From Microbacterium hydrocarbonoxydans (GTDB lineage Bacteria > Actinomycetota > Actinomycetes > Actinomycetales > Microbacteriaceae): a stretch of DNA of 64,000 nucleotides. The notes beneath the pieces were generated by a model. That model saw only the letters and a program-made list of their open reading frames with translations. It was not told the origin of the DNA and did not search any database. Location of the stretch: positions 3,658,001-3,722,000 of the forward strand of contig NZ_LR882982.1 in NCBI RefSeq assembly GCF_904831005.1, read 5' to 3'. Shown here piece after piece: positions 36,234 to 45,080 of this stretch (positions are counted from its first letter, which is position 1; every line of letters starts with the position of its first letter). Both the position numbers and the translations under genes were made by a program.

Positions 36234-37867
36234 ACGTTCCCTTCGCCACGGGCGAGACTCTCGCCGTGGAGAGCAATCCCGTGCTCAACATCTCGATCTT
36301 CGTCGCATTCGTCGCGGTGACGCTGTTCATCGTCATCCGCGCGAGCCGCAACAACAAGACCGCGGCCGACTACTACGCGGCGGGCCGATCGTTCACCGGT
36401 CCTCAGAACGGCTTCGCGATCGCGGGCGACTATCTGTCGGCGGCGTCCTTCCTGGGGATCTGCGGAGCGATCGCCATCAACGGCTACGACGGATTCCTCT
36501 ACTCGATCGGATTCCTCGTCGCCTGGCTCGTGGCGCTGCTGCTCGTCGCCGAGCTCATGCGCAACACGGGCAAGTTCACCATGGCCGATGTGCTCTCGTT
36601 CCGGCTGAAGCAGCGGCCCGTGCGCATGGCGGCGGCGATCACCACACTCGCGGTGTGCTTCTTCTATCTGCTCGCACAGATGGCCGGAGCCGGCGGTCTC
36701 GTCTCGCTGCTCCTCGGAATCGACGGGCGGGTGGGGCAATCGATCGTGATCGCCGTGGTCGGCGTGCTCATGATCGTGTACGTGCTGATCGGCGGGATGA
36801 AGGGCACCACCTGGGTGCAGATCGTCAAGGCGTTCCTGCTGATCGGCGGTGCCATCGCGATGACCGTCTGGGTGCTCGCGATCCACGGCTTCAACCTCAA
36901 CACCCTGCTCGAAGCGGCGGTGGCGAACTCCGACAAGGGCGATGCGATCCTCGCTCCGGGGCTGCAGTACGGCGCGAACCCGTGGGACTTCCTGTCGCTC
37001 GGGATGGCGTTGGTGCTCGGCACCGCCGGTCTGCCGCACGTGCTGATGCGCTTCTACACCGTGCCGACCGCCAAGGAGGCGCGTCGTTCGGTGGTGTGGG
37101 CGATCTGGCTGATCGGCGGCTTCTATCTGCTCACGCTCGTGCTCGGATACGGCGCGGGCGCGCTCGTGGGCGCCGACGTCATCGCTGCGGCTCCGGGCGG
37201 ACCGAACTCCGCGGCACCGCTCCTCGCCCTGTATCTCGGTGGCCCCGTGCTTCTCGGGTTCATCTCCGCAGTGGCGTTCGCGACGATCCTCGCGGTCGTC
37301 GCAGGCCTCACGATCACCGCGGCGGCCTCGTTCGCGCACGACATCTACGCGAACGTGATCCAGAAGGGCAAGAAGGATGCCGCAGGCAATCCCGTCGAAC
37401 CCGACCCGAACGGCGAGGTGCGCGTCGCCCGTCGTACGGTGATCGTGATCGGCATCCTCGCGATCATCGGCGGGATCGGGGCGCAGGGGCAGAACATCGC
37501 GTTCCTCGTCGCCCTCGCCTTCGCGGTCGCGGCATCCGCGAACCTGCCGACGATCCTGTACTCGCTGTTCTGGCGCCGCTTCACCACGCGCGGTGCGGTG
37601 TGGAGCATGTACGGCGGCCTCGGCGCGGCGATCATCCTGATCGTGCTCTCGCCCGTGTTCTCGGGTTCTCCGACCTCGATGATCCCCGGGATCGACATCG
37701 TGCTGTGGCCGATGAACAACCCGGGAATCGTGTCGATACCCATCGGGTTCTTCCTCGGGTGGCTCGGCACCATCACCAGTCGGCAGAAGGAATCGCCGAC
37801 ACTGGCCGCCGAGATGGAGGTGCGCTCGCTCACCGGGTTCGGTGCGGAGAAGGCCACCGAGCATTGA
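36230..37867 (+). CDS. actP: Cation/acetate symporter (SSS family)
   Basis: A 545-residue sodium:solute symporter with about 13 hydrophobic segments. Family landmarks are NNKTAADYYAAGRSFTGPQNG, GDYLSAASFLGICGAI and FAHDIYANVIQKGKKD. ActP/MctC-type carriers import acetate, propionate or pyruvate. It is co-transcribed with the DUF485 gene and divergent from a RamA-like regulator, which supports acetate uptake. A strong terminator follows. Confidence 0.92.
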   Translation: MNVPFATGETLAVESNPVLNISIFVAFVAVTLFIVIRASRNNKTAADYYAAGRSFTGPQNGFAIAGDYLSAASFLGICGAIAINGYDGFLYSIGFLVAWLVALLLVAELMRNTGKFTMADVLSFRLKQRPVRMAAAITTLAVCFFYLLAQMAGAGGLVSLLLGIDGRVGQSIVIAVVGVLMIVYVLIGGMKGTTWVQIVKAFLLIGGAIAMTVWVLAIHGFNLNTLLEAAVANSDKGDAILAPGLQYGANPWDFLSLGMALVLGTAGLPHVLMRFYTVPTAKEARRSVVWAIWLIGGFYLLTLVLGYGAGALVGADVIAAAPGGPNSAAPLLALYLGGPVLLGFISAVAFATILAVVAGLTITAAASFAHDIYANVIQKGKKDAAGNPVEPDPNGEVRVARRTVIVIGILAIIGGIGAQGQNIAFLVALAFAVAASANLPTILYSLFWRRFTTRGAVWSMYGGLGAAIILIVLSPVFSGSPTSMIPGIDIVLWPMNNPGIVSIPIGFFLGWLGTITSRQKESPTLAAEMEVRSLTGFGAEKATEH

Positions 37868-37902
37868 CGTCGTCAGTGCGGTGATGCCTCAGAGCGCCAC
37901 CG

Positions 37903-37945
37903 CGCGCGTGGACCCCGGCGGCCTACTCGCCGGGGTCCACGCGCG
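37903..37945. terminator. Strong hairpin between actP and the convergent Ogt-like gene
   Basis: A perfect 18-bp stem (starting cgcgcgtggacc) with a 7-nt loop. There is little T-run, as is common in high-GC actinobacteria. It can serve both converging genes. Confidence 0.85.
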
Positions 37946-37981
37946 TGTTCGGGATCAGCGCGTCGGGCACGCTGCAGCGCT

Positions 37982-38503
37982 TCACGATCGTGACTGCGCT
38001 TCGAGATCGAGCAGGAAGGTCTTGCGCTCGGGGTGGGCGCCATACTGGCCCGCCGAGCCGTCTGACCGGACGACGCGGTGCACGGGCACGATGATCGAGA
38101 ACGGGGTCAGGCGGCAGGCCGTGCCCACGGCGCGGGCCGCTCCGGGGTGGCCCGCGAGCACGGCGACGTCGCCGTAGCTGAGTGTCTCGCCCCATTCGAT
38201 CGTGCAGATGGTCTGCAGCGCGGCGCGAGAGAACCCTTCGACCAGCCGCCAATCCAGGTCGAGCTGCTCGTGGAAGGCGACCTGCTCGCCGTCGAAGTAC
38301 GCATCCAGGAGCAGGGTCAGCTCGGCTGCGGCGCCGGGGTCGGGTTCGGGAACCGCGCCGAGTCTGCGCGACACGTTCTCGAGCAGCCAGGGGACCGAGG
38401 GATCCGCCGACTCCGAGAGGTCGAAGCGCACGATCCCCGTGTCGGAGAACACGGCGAGAGCGTCTCCGAACGGAGTGGGGGCGAAGTCGTAGCGGAACGT
38501 CAT
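37982..38503 (-). CDS. Ogt/MGMT-fold protein lacking the catalytic cysteine
   Basis: A 173-residue protein with the full O6-methylguanine-DNA methyltransferase layout: an N-terminal domain to about 85, then the DNA-binding and active-site domain. The helix-turn-helix is [30 protein letters not shown]. The active-site motif should read PCHRV, but here it is PVHRV: Val141, codon GTG read from 38081-38083. Without the acceptor Cys it cannot accept an alkyl group. Alkyltransferase-like (ATL) proteins replace Cys by Trp or Ala and flag lesions for excision repair; Val is unusual. The rest looks well conserved, so this is not simple decay. Confidence 0.88.
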   Translation of the reverse strand: MTFRYDFAPTPFGDALAVFSDTGIVRFDLSESADPSVPWLLENVSRRLGAVPEPDPGAAAELTLLLDAYFDGEQVAFHEQLDLDWRLVEGFSRAALQTICTIEWGETLSYGDVAVLAGHPGAARAVGTACRLTPFSIIVPVHRVVRSDGSAGQYGAHPERKTFLLDLEAQSRS

Positions 38504-38678
38504 GGATCCATCCTCGCCCGGGTGGCGGTGCTGCGCTGCTCGGACGGGCGGCGGAGGGGGAGAGCGGAGCTCTGGGAGCATCCGTGGAGGAGGGGTGAAT
38601 CGGGGGCGATCTCGGCGCGGACAGCCGGAAATCCGGCGAAAACCCGCCGGGGATACCGACGACGCGACGCGACGCGCA

Positions 38679-38684
38679 TAGTGT
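38679..38684 (+). promoter_or_regulatory. -10 hexamer of a probable leaderless promoter (helicase-like gene)
   Basis: TAGTGT, then 6 nt, then GTG at 38691. An in-frame GTG at 38685 lies inside the predicted promoter-start interval, so 38691 is preferred. Confidence 0.5.
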
Positions 38685-38690
38685 GTGAGG

Positions 38691-41600
38691 GTGTGGCGAC
38701 GTGATGGCAAGGCTGCGGACGCAGCGAACGATGCCCCGGTGGACCTGGGCGAGCTGCACGTGACCCCGGCGCGCATCGAGGTCGCGCACGCAGCTGAGGC
38801 GGAGCGCACGCGTCTGCGTGCCGAGGCCGCTGATCTGGGCGGTGCGTCGCCGCTGGTCACCTTCCGCGACACCGTCGAGTCCGGTATCGACATCTCGAAG
38901 GCGCACCCCGGCAGCCTGCCGCAGTTCATCACCGGAAAATCGACTCTCCTCTCCAACCTCTTCCGCGACGAGGTGGGGCTGCGCACCGCGCGACTCGCGG
39001 CCGAGCGGATCACCGCCAAGAACACCGAGCTGCGCACGGTGCGCGGAATCGAAGCCGTTCATCTGGCCGTCGGCGTCGCCGGATGGCGCATCGGCGGAGC
39101 CGACTTCTCGGCGCCCGTGCTGCTGCGTCCCCTGGCCATCCGGCGACACCACACGGATTTCGAGCTCAAGCTGCAGGGCGTGTTCGAGGTGAATCCCGAG
39201 CTCGTGCGCATCGCACGCGAGCACTTCGGCATCACGATCGATGCGGCAGCCCTGGCCTCGCTCGCCTATGACGGCGGCGTGTTCAAGCCGCAGCCGGTGA
39301 TCGACAGCCTGCGCGCGACGACCCGCGCGATCGACACCTTCACCGTGCTGCCTCGCCTGGTCGTCTCGACCTTCGCCGACGTCGGCGGATCGATGTCGCG
39401 CGACGGCGGCTCGCTGGATCACGTCGTGCTGAATGCGCTCGCCGGACATGTCGGCGACCGCGAGCAGGTCTCGACGCGCCGTCCGGCTCCGCATCACGTC
39501 GGACCCGACGACCGGGCGCCGGCATCCGACAATCTCCTGCTCGATGCCGATGCCGAGCAGGAAGCGGTGCTGGCCCGGATCGCCGCCGGGCAGTCGGTCA
39601 CCGTCGCGACGCTGCCGGGCACCGGTGGTACGCAGACCGTGATCAACGCCGTGGGCGAACTCGTCCGGGCGGGCAAGCGCGTGCTCGTGGTCTCTGCTCG
39701 ACGCTCGACGCTCGACGGCGTGCGTCACCGGCTCGCGGGCATCGGACTCGACGGACTGGCGATCTCGAGCCAGAGCGTGCGGCGGGATCTGGTGCGCGCG
39801 ATCGGACGCAACGAGAAGGCGACCGCCCCGAAGGTCAGCGACGTCGACGACGCGCTGGTGCGTCTGCGCAGCGTGCTCATCGACTATCGTCGCGCCCTGA
39901 CCGCACCCGTCGCGGGCACCGGTTCGTCTGTCCTCGACGCCACTCGCCAGCTCACGCGGCTCGCGTCGCTGCCGACGCCGCCGTCGACCACGGCTCGACT
40001 CAGCGCAGAGACGCTGCGCCGCCTGGCGAGCGATCGCTCCGCGGCTGCCGAGGCGCTCGCGCAGGCCGCGCGCCTGGGAGAGTTCCGTTTCGGTCCCGAT
40101 GACTCGCCCTGGTACGGAGTCACGTTCTCGAGCACGGATGCCGCTCGCTCCGCGCATCAGCTCGCCGGGCGGTTGCACTCCGACAGCGTGCCGGCGCTGC
40201 TCGAACGGGGCTACGCGCTGATCGCGCAGACGCACATGCGGCCGTTCGCCACGATCGACGAACTCGGTGAGTACCTGCGGCTTCTGCAGGGCATCCGCGA
40301 TTCTCTCGACCGCTTCAGCCCCACGGTCTTCGAGCGTCCGCTGGGAGAACTCATCCAGGCCCACGGCTCCCGTCGGGATGCTCCGGGCATGTCGAGCGCC
40401 AACCGTCGTCGTCTTCGGCGCCTCGCGAAGGAGTACGTGCGACCGGGCGTGCACGTGACCGAGATGCATGAGTCCCTGCTGCGCATCCAGACTCAGCGCA
40501 CGCAGTGGCAGCGCTGCGTGGAGGCGGGCGTCGCGCCCGAGATCCCGCTGGGCCTCGCCGACGTCTACGCCGCATGGCAGCGGGTGGTGGCCGAGCTGTC
40601 GGAGCTCGATGCGGCTCTCGGCAGACGCGAACCGCTCGCCTCTCTTCCTGTCGCGCGACTCGTGCGGATCCTCGCCGGTCTCGCCGCCAAGTCCGACGTG
40701 TTCGACAACCTCGTCGAACGCGCGGAACTGCGTGACCGCCTCGCCGACCTGGGACTCGAGCCCCTGCTCACCGAACTGTCGGTCCGCCACGTCTCCGAGG
40801 CGCAGGTGGGCGAAGAGCTCGAGTTCGCCTGGTGGCAGTCGCTCCTCGAGCGCGCTCTGCAGGACGACAGGGCGCTGCTCGGCGCGAACACCGCCGTCGT
40901 CGACCGGCTCGAACGCGACTTCCGCCTCGTCGACGAGGCGCACGCCGCGATGGCCGGGCCGCTTCTCGCATGGCAGCTCGCGAACCAGTGGAAGATCGCC
41001 ATCGTCGACGAGCCCGACGAGTCGCAGCATCTGCGCAAGGCACTCACGCAGAAGTCCACGACGACGGCCGAGATCGTGAGCGCCGCCCCCACTCTCGTCG
41101 GCGTGCTGGCTCCGGTGTGGATCTCCTCTCCCTACCTCGTGCCCGAAATCCCCGATTCGGTGGAGTTCGACACGGTGCTGCTGGTGGATGCCGCGGCGAT
41201 CAACCTGGCTGAGGCGGCCCCCGCCATCCGCCGCGCCCGACAGATCGTGGCATTCGGCGATCCGGTGACTCAGCGGCCGACCGCATTCGACGTCGCCGTG
41301 GGAACCGACCCGGAATGGGAGCCGGAGGTGCCGTTCGACGAGGTGTCGGTCTTCGAGCGACTCTCGGAACTGCTTCCCGTGATGACCCTCACCCGCAGCT
41401 ATCGAGCAGGGGGCGAAGACCTCGCCGAGCTGATCAACGACGCGTTCTACGGCGGTGAGATCGTCTCGCTGCCCTGGGCCGGCTCGTACCTCGGCCGCGG
41501 CAGCCTGACGGTCGACTACGTCGAGGGCGGCACCGGCGCGCCGGATCCGATCTCGGGAGCGGTCGAGAGTCCCGACGCCGAAGTCGCGCGAGTGGTGACC

Positions 41601-42404
41601 CTGGTCGTGGAGCACGCCGTGCATCGCCCGAGCGAATCGCTCATGGTGGTCACTGCAAGTCGCCGCCACGCCGAGCGCGTGCGCGCCGCGGTCACCGCCG
41701 CCTTCGCGGGTCGTTCCGATGTCGCCGACTTCGTGGGTCGCGACACCGCCGAGCCCCTGGCCGTGCTCACCCTCGAGGAGTCGGTCGCGGAGAGTCGTGA
41801 CCGCGTGATCTTCTCGCTCGGGTACGGACTGACCAAGCACGGCCGTGTGCTCAGCGACTTCGGCGACCTGTCGTCGTCCGACGGAGAGCGCCTGCTCACG
41901 GTCGGCATGACGCGTGCGCGTCGCTCGATGGTGATGGTCTCGTCCATCAGGCCCTCGGCGTTCGACGACGGGCGGCTGGAGTACGGGGCGGCCACGCTGA
42001 TGTCCATCCTCGGCGGCCTGGCGGCTCGTGGTCGCGAGGCGCGGCTCGAGGACCTCGCCGACCCGCTGACCCTCGCGCTCGCCCGAGAGCTGCGCCGCCT
42101 CGGCGCTGCGGTCGACGTCGATTACCGGGGGCTGCTGCCGCTGGTCGCCCAGCATGCCGGCAAGGCGGTCGTGATCGAGCCCGATCCGGAGTCGCGAGGC
42201 GAGTCGCTGCGCGAGACGCTGCGTCTGCGGCCGAACGTCCTGCGCCGTCTCGGCTGGCATTACGTGCGAGTGCATGCCTTCGACCTGTACAGCGACCCGG
42301 CGACCGTCGCCTCGCGCATCGCGGAGGTGCTCGGAATCTCGGCATCCACCGTGCGCGCCGACAACGACACGCAGCCCCTCGATCTCGACGACCCGCACGA
42401 ATGA
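38691..42404 (+). CDS. Large SF1-helicase-like protein with degraded catalytic motifs
   Basis: A protein of 1237 residues related to DUF4011/UPF1-like SF1 helicases with a C-terminal Vsr/MTES nuclease-like domain. Motif I reads PGTGGTQT (residues 309-316), so the invariant lysine of PGTGKSQT is glycine. Motif II reads LLVDAAAIN, so the DE pair is DA (833-834). Motif III (FGDPVTQRP) and motif VI (TVGMTRARRSMVMV) remain recognisable. The C-terminal domain (LALARELRRLGAAVDVDYRG) lacks a clear nuclease D-ExK. It probably binds nucleic acid or acts as a scaffold. The downstream small gene overlaps it by 4 nt. Confidence 0.85.
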   Translation: MWRRDGKAADAANDAPVDLGELHVTPARIEVAHAAEAERTRLRAEAADLGGASPLVTFRDTVESGIDISKAHPGSLPQFITGKSTLLSNLFRDEVGLRTARLAAERITAKNTELRTVRGIEAVHLAVGVAGWRIGGADFSAPVLLRPLAIRRHHTDFELKLQGVFEVNPELVRIAREHFGITIDAAALASLAYDGGVFKPQPVIDSLRATTRAIDTFTVLPRLVVSTFADVGGSMSRDGGSLDHVVLNALAGHVGDREQVSTRRPAPHHVGPDDRAPASDNLLLDADAEQEAVLARIAAGQSVTVATLPGTGGTQTVINAVGELVRAGKRVLVVSARRSTLDGVRHRLAGIGLDGLAISSQSVRRDLVRAIGRNEKATAPKVSDVDDALVRLRSVLIDYRRALTAPVAGTGSSVLDATRQLTRLASLPTPPSTTARLSAETLRRLASDRSAAAEALAQAARLGEFRFGPDDSPWYGVTFSSTDAARSAHQLAGRLHSDSVPALLERGYALIAQTHMRPFATIDELGEYLRLLQGIRDSLDRFSPTVFERPLGELIQAHGSRRDAPGMSSANRRRLRRLAKEYVRPGVHVTEMHESLLRIQTQRTQWQRCVEAGVAPEIPLGLADVYAAWQRVVAELSELDAALGRREPLASLPVARLVRILAGLAAKSDVFDNLVERAELRDRLADLGLEPLLTELSVRHVSEAQVGEELEFAWWQSLLERALQDDRALLGANTAVVDRLERDFRLVDEAHAAMAGPLLAWQLANQWKIAIVDEPDESQHLRKALTQKSTTTAEIVSAAPTLVGVLAPVWISSPYLVPEIPDSVEFDTVLLVDAAAINLAEAAPAIRRARQIVAFGDPVTQRPTAFDVAVGTDPEWEPEVPFDEVSVFERLSELLPVMTLTRSYRAGGEDLAELINDAFYGGEIVSLPWAGSYLGRGSLTVDYVEGGTGAPDPISGAVESPDAEVARVVTLVVEHAVHRPSESLMVVTASRRHAERVRAAVTAAFAGRSDVADFVGRDTAEPLAVLTLEESVAESRDRVIFSLGYGLTKHGRVLSDFGDLSSSDGERLLTVGMTRARRSMVMVSSIRPSAFDDGRLEYGAATLMSILGGLAARGREARLEDLADPLTLALARELRRLGAAVDVDYRGLLPLVAQHAGKAVVIEPDPESRGESLRETLRLRPNVLRRLGWHYVRVHAFDLYSDPATVASRIAEVLGISASTVRADNDTQPLDLDDPHE

Positions 42405-42604
42405 CCGACGACGACACCTCCTCGGCGCCGCGTCAGAAGGTGGTGCGGGTGGCCGGCTCTCGGCGTGCGCGTCTGACGCCGGTGCAGGGCACCGACACCT
42501 CACCCGAGCATGCCGCGGGGGAGAAGCCACCGGCATCCGCTGCTCGTGGTGCGAAGGGGCCGAACGACGACCGGCTGATGCAGGACGTACCTCCGCACTA
42601 CTGA
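42401..42604 (+). CDS. Small hydrophilic protein, unknown function
   Basis: A 67-residue Arg/Ala/Pro-rich, probably disordered protein ending GPNDDRLMQDVPPHY. The ATG overlaps the stop of the helicase-like gene (ATGA), so translation is coupled. I recall similar C-termini in other Microbacteriaceae, which suggests that it is real and perhaps works with the helicase-like protein. No function is known. Confidence 0.7.
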   Translation: MTDDDTSSAPRQKVVRVAGSRRARLTPVQGTDTSPEHAAGEKPPASAARGAKGPNDDRLMQDVPPHY

Positions 42605-42652
42605 GCGCGCGTCGCGCGGTGGTGCTCTGGTAGCTCTCTGAGAAACGGAAAA

Positions 42653-42720
42653 CCGCCCGAGATCCGGAGAATCTGCGCGATTCAATACGGATCTCGAGCG
42701 GTTGACCGGATCTCGGGCGG
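42653..42720. repeat. Three copies of CGGATCTCGRGCGG in an intergenic stretch
   Basis: The motif CGGATCTCGGGCGG occurs inverted at 42653-42666, then direct at 42688-42701 (one A for G) and 42707-42720. Copies 1 and 3 can form a 14-bp stem, and the two direct copies are 19 bp apart. Further on, GGAGATGAC is repeated near 42731. The 180-bp gap holds no other gene. The repeat may be a terminator or a REP-like element. Confidence 0.7.
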
Positions 42721-42784
42721 GTGCCGAGGCCGGAGATGACGGGAGATGACGGATGCCGGAGGGCAACGCCACCGCGGGTGCTGC

Positions 42785-43213
42785 TCAGTCGCGGGGCGCC
42801 TGCTGCTTCGCGAGCAGGTCGCGGATCTCGATGAGCAGCTCGGTCTCGGTGGCGGCGGCCGGCTCTTCGGCCGGCTCTTCGGCCGCGGTGCCCTTGCGCG
42901 CCTCGACGTGCGCCTTGAACGTGTTCATGGGCAGTACGAAGACGAAGTAGACGACGGCTGCGACGGCGAGGAAGCTGATGATCGCCGAGATGAGGTCGCC
43001 GATCGGGAACGTGACGTCGTCGCCGTAGATGTTCTGGACGATCCACCCGAAATCACCTGCGGCGTCTGCCTGGAAGAACAGGGCGACGAGGGGCGTGATG
43101 ATGCTGTTGACCAGGGCGGTGACGATCGCCGTGAATGCGGTGCCGATGACGACGGCGACCGCGAGGTCGATGATGTTGCCGCGTAGGAGGAAGTCCTTGA
43201 AGCCTTTGAGCAT
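42785..43213 (-). CDS. mscL: Large-conductance mechanosensitive channel
   Basis: A 142-residue MscL, a pentameric emergency-release channel in the membrane. The N-terminal amphipathic helix and TM1 are MLKGFKDFLLRGNIIDLAVAVVIGTAFTAI. TM2 lies at about 75-95 (ISFLAVAAVVYFVFVLPMN). The C-terminal cytoplasmic bundle includes EIRDLLAKQ after an Ala/Glu linker. GGAG precedes the ATG. The FmdB gene lies 26 bp upstream. Confidence 0.95.
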   Translation of the reverse strand: MLKGFKDFLLRGNIIDLAVAVVIGTAFTAIVTALVNSIITPLVALFFQADAAGDFGWIVQNIYGDDVTFPIGDLISAIISFLAVAAVVYFVFVLPMNTFKAHVEARKGTAAEEPAEEPAAATETELLIEIRDLLAKQQAPRD

Positions 43214-43239
43214 GGTGAGTCTCCGTAGTGTGGGGTGCG

Positions 43240-43512
43240 TCAGGACGACGCGGGTGCCGCCGCGGGCGCGGGCTTCGCGCTCGTCGACGATTCTGACTTC
43301 GATGATGTCGGGGCTGCGGACGATCCCGCGGAGCCGGCTCGCGAGTCGGTGCGATAGAAGCCTGAGCCGTTGAAGGTGACGCCGATCGATCCGTACTGCT
43401 TGCGCAGCTCGCCCCCGCACTCGGGGCAGACGGTCAGCGCGTCGTCGGCGAAACTCTGCACGGCGTCGAAGGCGTGGCCGCATGAGCGGCAGGCATAGGC
43501 ATAGGTGGGCAT
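43240..43512 (-). CDS. FmdB-type zinc-ribbon protein
   Basis: A 90-residue protein. Two knuckles (CRSCGH near residue 8 and CPECGG near 29) bind one zinc, as in the FmdB/CxxC_CXXC_SSSS family. The rest is a Ser/Ala/Pro-rich flexible tail. The function is unknown; it is often co-located with mscL and 5-formyl-THF cyclo-ligase in this group of bacteria, as here. Confidence 0.92.
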   Translation of the reverse strand: MPTYAYACRSCGHAFDAVQSFADDALTVCPECGGELRKQYGSIGVTFNGSGFYRTDSRAGSAGSSAAPTSSKSESSTSAKPAPAAAPASS

Positions 43513-43528
43513 AGGGGTCCTCGTGGGG

Positions 43529-44125
43529 TCAGCGCCGGGTCGGCGACAGGAGAAGGGTCTGCGTGGGGGTCACGACGCCGGTCACCGGCTGATCGTGCAC
43601 TTCCCTCGGCAGGAGGTCGAGTACCTCGGAATCATAGATGACCGCGTAGACCGGAGGGCACTTCTGCATGGATCCGATGGTCTTGTCGAAGTAGCCGCGC
43701 CCCCAGCCCATGCGCATTCCACCGCGGTCGACGGCGGCGGCGGGGATGATCATCAGGTCGACGTCGTTCACCGCGATCGGCCCCAGCAGCTCGCCGGTCG
43801 GCTCGGGGAGTCCGAAGAGCCCCTCGGCGATCTCGTCGTCGTCGGTCGCGACAGCCCAGTCGAGCAGACCGTCGGCGCGCGTGATGGGGAGGAGAACCCG
43901 GATGCCGCGGCGCACGGCCTCGCGGACGAAGGTCCTGGTGCCGGGTTCCGTGGTCGTCGACAGGAAGCACGAGATGGAGCGCGCACCGAGCGAGTCCACC
44001 AGCTGGTCGAGGCGTTCGGTCAGAGCCACGGCCAGGGCATCGCGTTGCGATTCGCTCAGCAGCTGCCGTCGCTCTCGGAGTTCGGCGCGCAGCGCGCGCT
44101 TCTCGTGCTGGACGTCATTCGCCAT
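43529..44125 (-). CDS. 5-formyltetrahydrofolate cyclo-ligase
   Basis: A 198-residue enzyme that converts 5-formyl-THF to 5,10-methenyl-THF with ATP. It has the N-terminal KRALRAELRERR and the phosphate-binding GMRMGWGRGYFDKTI near residue 135. The length is standard. TAGACT lies 7 nt upstream of the ATG, with GGAGG in between. It is divergent from galU and upstream of FmdB and mscL. Confidence 0.94.
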   Translation of the reverse strand: MANDVQHEKRALRAELRERRQLLSESQRDALAVALTERLDQLVDSLGARSISCFLSTTTEPGTRTFVREAVRRGIRVLLPITRADGLLDWAVATDDDEIAEGLFGLPEPTGELLGPIAVNDVDLMIIPAAAVDRGGMRMGWGRGYFDKTIGSMQKCPPVYAVIYDSEVLDLLPREVHDQPVTGVVTPTQTLLLSPTRR

Positions 44126-44153
44126 GCCTCCGAGTCTACGGCGGCTCCACCGC

Positions 44154-44159
44154 TAGGCT
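44154..44159 (+). promoter_or_regulatory. -10 hexamer of a probable leaderless promoter (galU)
   Basis: TAGGCT, then 6 nt, then ATG at 44166. The GTG at 44160 is less likely because it would precede the expected transcription start. Confidence 0.6.
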
Positions 44160-44165
44160 GTGGGG

Positions 44166-45053
44166 ATGGGTCATCAGAAGATCAAAGCTGTCATTCCCGC
44201 TGCAGGACTGGGGACGCGTTTCCTGCCCGCGACGAAGGCCATGCCGAAAGAGATGCTGCCTGTCGTCGACAAGCCGGCGATCCAGTACGTCGTCGAAGAA
44301 GCGGCAGACGCAGGGATCGACGACATCCTCGTCATCATCGGGCGCAACAAGAACGCCATCTCGAATCACTTCGACTCCGTGCCGGAGCTCGAGGTGAAGC
44401 TCACCGAGAAGGGCGACATGGGGCGCCTCGAGCACGTGATGAAGTCGAGCGACCTCGCCGACATCCACTTCGTGCGTCAGGGCGAGCCGAAGGGGCTCGG
44501 GCACGCGGTGCTGCGCGCTCGCACTCATGTCGGCGACAGCTCGTTCGCGGTGCTGCTCGGTGACGACCTCATCGACGCGCGCGACCCGCTGCTGACCGAG
44601 ATGATCGCCGAGCACGAGCGCACCGGTGCTGCCGTGATCGCCCTCATGGAGGTCGATCCGTCGAGCATCCACATGTACGGCGCCGCAGCCGTGGAGCCGC
44701 TCGAGGGTTCGGATGCCGTGCAGGTCACCGGGCTCGTCGAGAAGCCTCCGGTCGAAGACGCCCCCTCGAATCTCGCGGTCATCGGCCGCTACGTGCTGCC
44801 CGCCTCGATCTTCGAGGTGCTCGAGCGCACGGAACCCGGCAAGGGCGGCGAGATCCAGCTGACCGACGCGCTGCAGGTCCTCGCCACGGATCCCGAGGGG
44901 CCGGGCGTGGTGGGCGTGGTGTTCCGCGGACGTCGCTATGACACAGGCGACCGCGTCGACTACATCAAGGCGATCGTGCAGCTCGCCTCGGACCGCGACG
45001 ACCTGGGTCCTGAGCTGCGTCCGTGGCTCAAGGAGTTCGCAGAGCGCCTCTAG
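44166..45053 (+). CDS. galU: UTP-glucose-1-phosphate uridylyltransferase
   Basis: A 295-residue GalU that makes UDP-glucose for envelope polysaccharides and glycolipids. The nucleotide-binding N-terminus is AVIPAAGLGTRFLPATKAMPKEMLP. FAVLLGDDLID carries the catalytic-region Asp pair, and the later GLVEKPPVEDAPSNLAVIGRYVL is typical. The start follows the promoter geometry. Confidence 0.96.
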   Translation: MGHQKIKAVIPAAGLGTRFLPATKAMPKEMLPVVDKPAIQYVVEEAADAGIDDILVIIGRNKNAISNHFDSVPELEVKLTEKGDMGRLEHVMKSSDLADIHFVRQGEPKGLGHAVLRARTHVGDSSFAVLLGDDLIDARDPLLTEMIAEHERTGAAVIALMEVDPSSIHMYGAAAVEPLEGSDAVQVTGLVEKPPVEDAPSNLAVIGRYVLPASIFEVLERTEPGKGGEIQLTDALQVLATDPEGPGVVGVVFRGRRYDTGDRVDYIKAIVQLASDRDDLGPELRPWLKEFAERL

Positions 45054-45080
45054 GCGTCACGGCTGCGGGGAGCGCGCAGG

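Noticed and set aside
36029..37864. A 611-codon frame antisense to the acetate symporter
   Set aside because: No recognisable domain; it mirrors the codon pattern of a real membrane protein.
38691..42604. Helicase-like plus small gene considered as a defence system
   Set aside because: Composition and neighbours are ordinary chromosomal, and no nuclease, toxin or methylase partner is present.
37923..43046. A 1707-codon open frame on the minus strand opposite the helicase-like gene and others
   Set aside because: It is a GC-skew shadow: Arg/His/Gln-rich, no family motifs, and it crosses several well-supported genes on both strands.
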